Positions 6,213 to 8,792 of a DNA stretch of 8,792 nucleotides are shown here, one piece after another. Position numbers and translations under genes: made by a program. Origin of the DNA: Chloroflexota bacterium (GTDB lineage: Bacteria > Chloroflexota > Anaerolineae > 4572-78 > J111); contig RFJV01000011.1 in NCBI GenBank assembly GCA_003694775.1, positions 1-8,792 of the forward strand, written 5' to 3'. The notes beneath the pieces are model-generated. The model was not told the DNA's origin and made no database searches. It worked only from the letters and a program-made list of their open reading frames with translations. How positions within the stretch are numbered: position 1 is the stretch's first letter; every line of letters starts with the position of its first letter.

Positions 6213-8231
6213 CTAAACAAACAGCTCTACGGTTGCCCGCGGGTCGAGAATGGGATTGGTGATGTCGGAGGCCAGGCATTCGGGGGGCAGTTCGAACACT
6301 TCGGAGTACCCGCGGCGAATGGCCCGCAGGTTGGCCTGCACCACAGCCTCGCCCCGTTTGCCAAAGTATTTGCGGATGGCTTTTTCGACCCCCGCCATCA
6401 GCTCTTCTTCGTTCAGACCGGCCTGTTCGGCAAAGGGGGTCACCTTCAGGAAGATGCCCAGCAGAACAATGCCCTGCATACGCACTTCCAGGTCTGGCGA
6501 AGGGGCTTCTTCGCGGGCAATTTTGGCCGCGTCGAGGGCCAGCACCCGGAGCTGTTTTTTGCGGATTTCCTCTTTGGCCCAGGGCGGCACGTTGGCCCAT
6601 ACCTCTTCGGGCGTGGTTTTGGGGGTCTGGATGAAAACCGTTCCCCCTTGTTTGACCCCTTTCAGCGGGTTGCCGTAGAGGAAGGCGTTCACATCGTTCA
6701 GGGGGACAAAGTCCACGTTGGTCAGTTCGGAATGCATGCGGATGCGGTCGTCGGCCACAGTGAGGTAGTAGGTGGTGGGCAGGCCCTTCTTTTCCGAGCC
6801 GTACTTGGGATAGGCCTGCACCTTCTTGCCGAATACGTCGCCGGCGATGGTGGCGATGACCTTGTTGGTGGTCACCGAACCGTAGCCGCCCACCGAGTGG
6901 CCGCGCATAGAGAAACTGCCGGCTGGCCGGATGTCGGGGTCTTCGTCCCTTTCCAGGGCCAGCTCATGCTTGATGCCGCATACAAAGTACCGCTTGCCGT
7001 CTTCTTTCATCATATTGCGGGTAATGGCTACAAAATCGCCGGGGCGCACATCGCGGGAGCCGAGTCCGGCGGAGCCGGAGAAGATTTGCGGAATGTAGGT
7101 GATTTCGGGGTAGCCGTCCACACCGACCAGCGCGTCGGCAAAAGCGGCCTTGATTTCGCGTGTCAGCGGGTTAGACTGGGCCAGCGGGTTGTCCATCCGC
7201 TCCACCACGCTGACGGCCTTGACCCCCTTCAGGGCCTCGACAATTTCCACGGCGGGGAAGGGGCGGAAGCAGGTAACGTGCACCGAACCAACCTTGATGC
7301 CCAGATTGTCCCGAATCCAGTCCACCGTGGCTTCGGCGGTGTCAATCATCGTGCCCATCCCCACAATGGCGTAATCGGCGTCTTCCATGCGGTACGGCTC
7401 CACCACCGCGTAGCGGCGACCGGTCAGGCGGTAGTATTCGTCCATGGCCGCCTTGAGCGCGGGAAGCACCTTTTGGTAGTAAACGCGCTGGGCAATTTTG
7501 CCCTTCATGTAGCTGTCCTGGTTCTGCACCACGCCGGTTTGCAGGGGATTGTAGGGGTCAAAGAAGTTGGTCAGGGCCTCGTTGGGCGGCTTGATGAAGG
7601 TTTTCATCAGCTCGACTTCCGGGAGCAGGACATTCTCCACGGTGTGGGTGGTCAGAAAGCCGTCCTGCACATTGAGGAAGGGGGTGCTGGTTTCCTCGGC
7701 CACCCGGCGAGCGATGAGGGCCAGGTCTGCCGCGCCCTGGGCGTTGCGGGTGAAGAGCATCCCCCAGCCCACATCTTCCACGCCCATCACGTCGTCGTGT
7801 CCGGCATGGACGTTGAGGCTGTGGCTGGTCAGCGCCCTGGCGCCAATGTGGAAGACCACCGGCAGGCGTTTGCCGCTGATGGTGTAGAGCACTTCTTTCA
7901 TCAGAATCAGTCCCTGCCCGGAGGTGAAGTTGGTCACCCGACCGCCGGCCAGGGCAAAGCCTTCACAAACGGTGGCGGAGCTGTGCTCGCTTTCCGGCTC
8001 AAAAAATTGGAGCGTATCGCCCCAGATGTTCTTTTTGCCGTTGACCACGCTGGTATTGAAGCCGTGGGCCATGGCCGTAGAGGAGGTGATGGGGTAGGCG
8101 CCGGCGCCCTGGGCAATGTGGGTTTCTACCCAGACTACCGCGCCGGACCCGTCGGCGGTGGTGGGGATGCCTGGAAACGGTACGTCAGACACATCCTCCG
8201 CGTCAACATGGTTGCTTACGTCTTTCAACAT
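6213..8231 (-). CDS. porA: Pyruvate (2-oxoacid):ferredoxin oxidoreductase, fused alpha and gamma subunit
   Basis: This is the substrate- and CoA-binding half of the complex with the next gene. The 672 residues contain a domain-I motif GAYPITSSTAMA at 43-54 (canonical NifJ has YPITPSSxMxE), Glu82 in the position of the TPP-activating glutamate, and an arginine in HIGARALTSH (Arg132) in the position of the pyruvate-carboxylate-binding arginine. A second Rossmann-like domain spans about 275-400 (EDADYAIVGMGT at 283-294). From about 438 a gamma domain starts at SFSMRGHSVGGYGSV. The break before the ferredoxin domains falls where NifJ domains III and IV meet, and the two proteins sum to 1212 residues, about one NifJ. 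AAAGGAG 7 nt before the ATG is a strong ribosome site. Pyruvate is the likely substrate, but the altered YPIT motif leaves other 2-oxoacids possible. Confidence 0.9.
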   Translation of the reverse strand: MLKDVSNHVDAEDVSDVPFPGIPTTADGSGAVVWVETHIAQGAGAYPITSSTAMAHGFNTSVVNGKKNIWGDTLQFFEPESEHSSATVCEGFALAGGRVTNFTSGQGLILMKEVLYTISGKRLPVVFHIGARALTSHSLNVHAGHDDVMGVEDVGWGMLFTRNAQGAADLALIARRVAEETSTPFLNVQDGFLTTHTVENVLLPEVELMKTFIKPPNEALTNFFDPYNPLQTGVVQNQDSYMKGKIAQRVYYQKVLPALKAAMDEYYRLTGRRYAVVEPYRMEDADYAIVGMGTMIDTAEATVDWIRDNLGIKVGSVHVTCFRPFPAVEIVEALKGVKAVSVVERMDNPLAQSNPLTREIKAAFADALVGVDGYPEITYIPQIFSGSAGLGSRDVRPGDFVAITRNMMKEDGKRYFVCGIKHELALERDEDPDIRPAGSFSMRGHSVGGYGSVTTNKVIATIAGDVFGKKVQAYPKYGSEKKGLPTTYYLTVADDRIRMHSELTNVDFVPLNDVNAFLYGNPLKGVKQGGTVFIQTPKTTPEEVWANVPPWAKEEIRKKQLRVLALDAAKIAREEAPSPDLEVRMQGIVLLGIFLKVTPFAEQAGLNEEELMAGVEKAIRKYFGKRGEAVVQANLRAIRRGYSEVFELPPECLASDITNPILDPRATVELFV

Positions 8232-8642
8232 AGCCAGACTCCTTTCCTAAATGCACTGAATGGTAGTTTTTAGAGATAAAAGTACCGGCCTTTGCTCAAC
8301 AAAATTTTCGACACGCTCCGCCGGTGCGCCGGACACCCGCCGGGCTGTGCCGCTTACCTCTCCTCCTATCCTTCTGCGTATGACACTTTCAAACAAGGGG
8401 ATTGTCTATCCGATGCCGGCAGGCCGGAGCAACAAAAGGGCAGGGCGCAAGGCGCGGTGGCAGACGCGCCGCTTACCCGGTTGACAGCCTGTGAGGAGGT
8501 TCAACCAGCCGGAAAACCGTGTTGGGTTGAAAACAGCATGGTCAAGAAAAATCAGCATCGGACGGCATTAATCCAGCGGGCCGGTGGCCCGGTTGAGGGG
8601 AATTCCGGGCGCCGTTACCCGCAACTCCCGGATACAACAGAT
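8232..8642 (-). promoter_or_regulatory. Long structured 5' leader of the oxidoreductase operon
   Basis: There is no supportable gene between the predicted transcription start near 8642 and the ATG at 8231. The leader can form clear hairpins. One spans 8598-8629, with a 7-bp outer stem containing one G-U pair, a G-G mismatch and a 4-bp inner stem. A second at 8577-8591 pairs CGGGCC with GGCCCG around a 3-nt loop. A third at 8451-8470 pairs GGCGCG with CGCGCC around 8 nt. None is followed by a U-tract. I do not recognise a known riboswitch class. The motif GGTAAGCGGC occurs twice on the transcribed strand. Confidence 0.4.
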
Positions 8643-8648
8643 ACCGGT

Positions 8649-8678
8649 ATTGTAGCACGGAGGCGGGAGTCGAGTCAA
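8649..8678 (-). promoter_or_regulatory. Sigma70-type promoter for the oxidoreductase operon
   Basis: On the minus strand TTGACT (8673-8678) lies 18 nt from TACAAT (8649-8654); each box matches five of six consensus bases. A perfect 10-bp palindrome, ATACCGGTAT (8641-8650), overlaps the end of the -10 and the expected start site, the right place for a repressor operator. No better promoter was found in the 400 bp closer to the gene. Confidence 0.6.
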
Positions 8679-8730
8679 TTATCGCCGCCGATGAGGGTGT
8701 ATTTCATTTTTGGGGCGAATTTTGATTGGC

Positions 8731-8791
8731 GGTAGGGCCGGCATCCCTATGCCGGGCCCATTTTCTGGGGCATAGGGATGCCCCAGCTACC
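8731..8791. repeat. Composite palindromic element (inverted pair of GGCATCCCTATGCC repeats)
   Basis: A 61-bp element is bounded by GGTAG (8731-8735) and its complement CTACC (8787-8791). The left half folds around GGCATCCCTATGCC (8740-8753) with arms GGGCCGGCAT and ATGCCGGGCCC (one bulge). The right half holds the reverse complement core (8769-8782) with 9-bp arms CTGGGGCAT and ATGCCCCAG. The halves are also complementary to each other, so it can form two small hairpins or one large one. The same core and GGTAG prefix occur at 434-458 and 529-553, so this is a dispersed family resembling REP/BIME or MITE-like elements. Confidence 0.8.
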
Positions 8792-8792
8792 A

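Noticed and set aside
6141..8273. 710-codon open frame on the plus strand
   Set aside because: It is antisense to the oxidoreductase alpha gene; its His/Gly/Val-rich product is what GC-rich complementary codons give and shows no domain. The same holds for plus-strand frames at 546-1856, 2801-3826 and 3661-5037.
8406..8558. 50-residue minus-strand frame in the leader as a possible leader peptide
   Set aside because: No ribosome site before its ATG, no run of regulatory codons, and an ordinary Leu/Arg-rich composition.
8232..8642. Known riboswitch (TPP, cobalamin, T-box) upstream of the TPP-dependent enzyme
   Set aside because: I looked for the conserved boxes of these classes and did not find them; only generic hairpins are visible.
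8292..8735. 147-codon plus-strand frame upstream of the oxidoreductase
   Set aside because: Covers the leader and promoter of the opposite strand, has no Shine-Dalgarno and no recognisable domain.

Overview
The window looks like a GC-rich bacterial chromosome segment with every supportable gene on the minus strand. Three traits suggest an anaerobic or facultative lineage with many short repeats: a 2-oxoacid:ferredoxin oxidoreductase, a nickel-pincer cofactor pathway, and spacers full of 7- and 8-base tandem repeats and palindromic elements. A member of the Chloroflexota (Anaerolineae/Ardenticatenia-like) is my best guess. That is inference from overall flavour; no marker gene here proves it.

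Layout, read in the direction of transcription (right to left). The right edge (8731-8791) holds a composite palindromic repeat. A good minus-strand promoter (-35 at 8673-8678, -10 at 8649-8654) precedes a leader of about 410 nt with several hairpins. Next come two genes that together equal one NifJ-type pyruvate:ferredoxin oxidoreductase: an alpha+gamma subunit (6213-8231) and a ferredoxin+TPP subunit (4531-6153). A hairpin with a U-tract (4453-4496) ends this unit.

Immediately after it lies a nickel-pincer nucleotide (NPN) cofactor cluster: larB (3679-4440), larE (2831-3682), a 2-keto-4-pentenoate hydratase-family gene (1960-2745) and an unsplit larC (618-1946). LarB carboxylates and hydrolyses nicotinate adenine dinucleotide, LarE inserts sulfur and LarC inserts nickel. 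Together they make the cofactor of LarA-type 2-hydroxyacid racemases and epimerases. No larA lies in the window. The hydratase-family gene is not part of the known pathway and is the most thought-provoking neighbour. LarE carries the three cysteines expected of the iron-sulfur-cluster type of sulfur transferase.

The spacer at 127-617 holds no supportable gene but is dense in structure: a 7-unit heptamer array that supplies the last codons and stop of larC, two copies of a roughly 70-bp repeat unit with a palindromic core, an 8-unit octamer array, a near-consensus sigma70 promoter firing leftward, and a long imperfect inverted repeat in the predicted leader. The promoter serves a gene whose first 42 codons, encoding a membrane-spanning N-terminus, run off the left edge.

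Metabolic logic (inference): 2-hydroxyacid epimerisation by an NPN enzyme elsewhere in the genome could feed 2-oxoacids to the ferredoxin-linked oxidoreductase. The terminator between the two blocks argues against a single simple operon.
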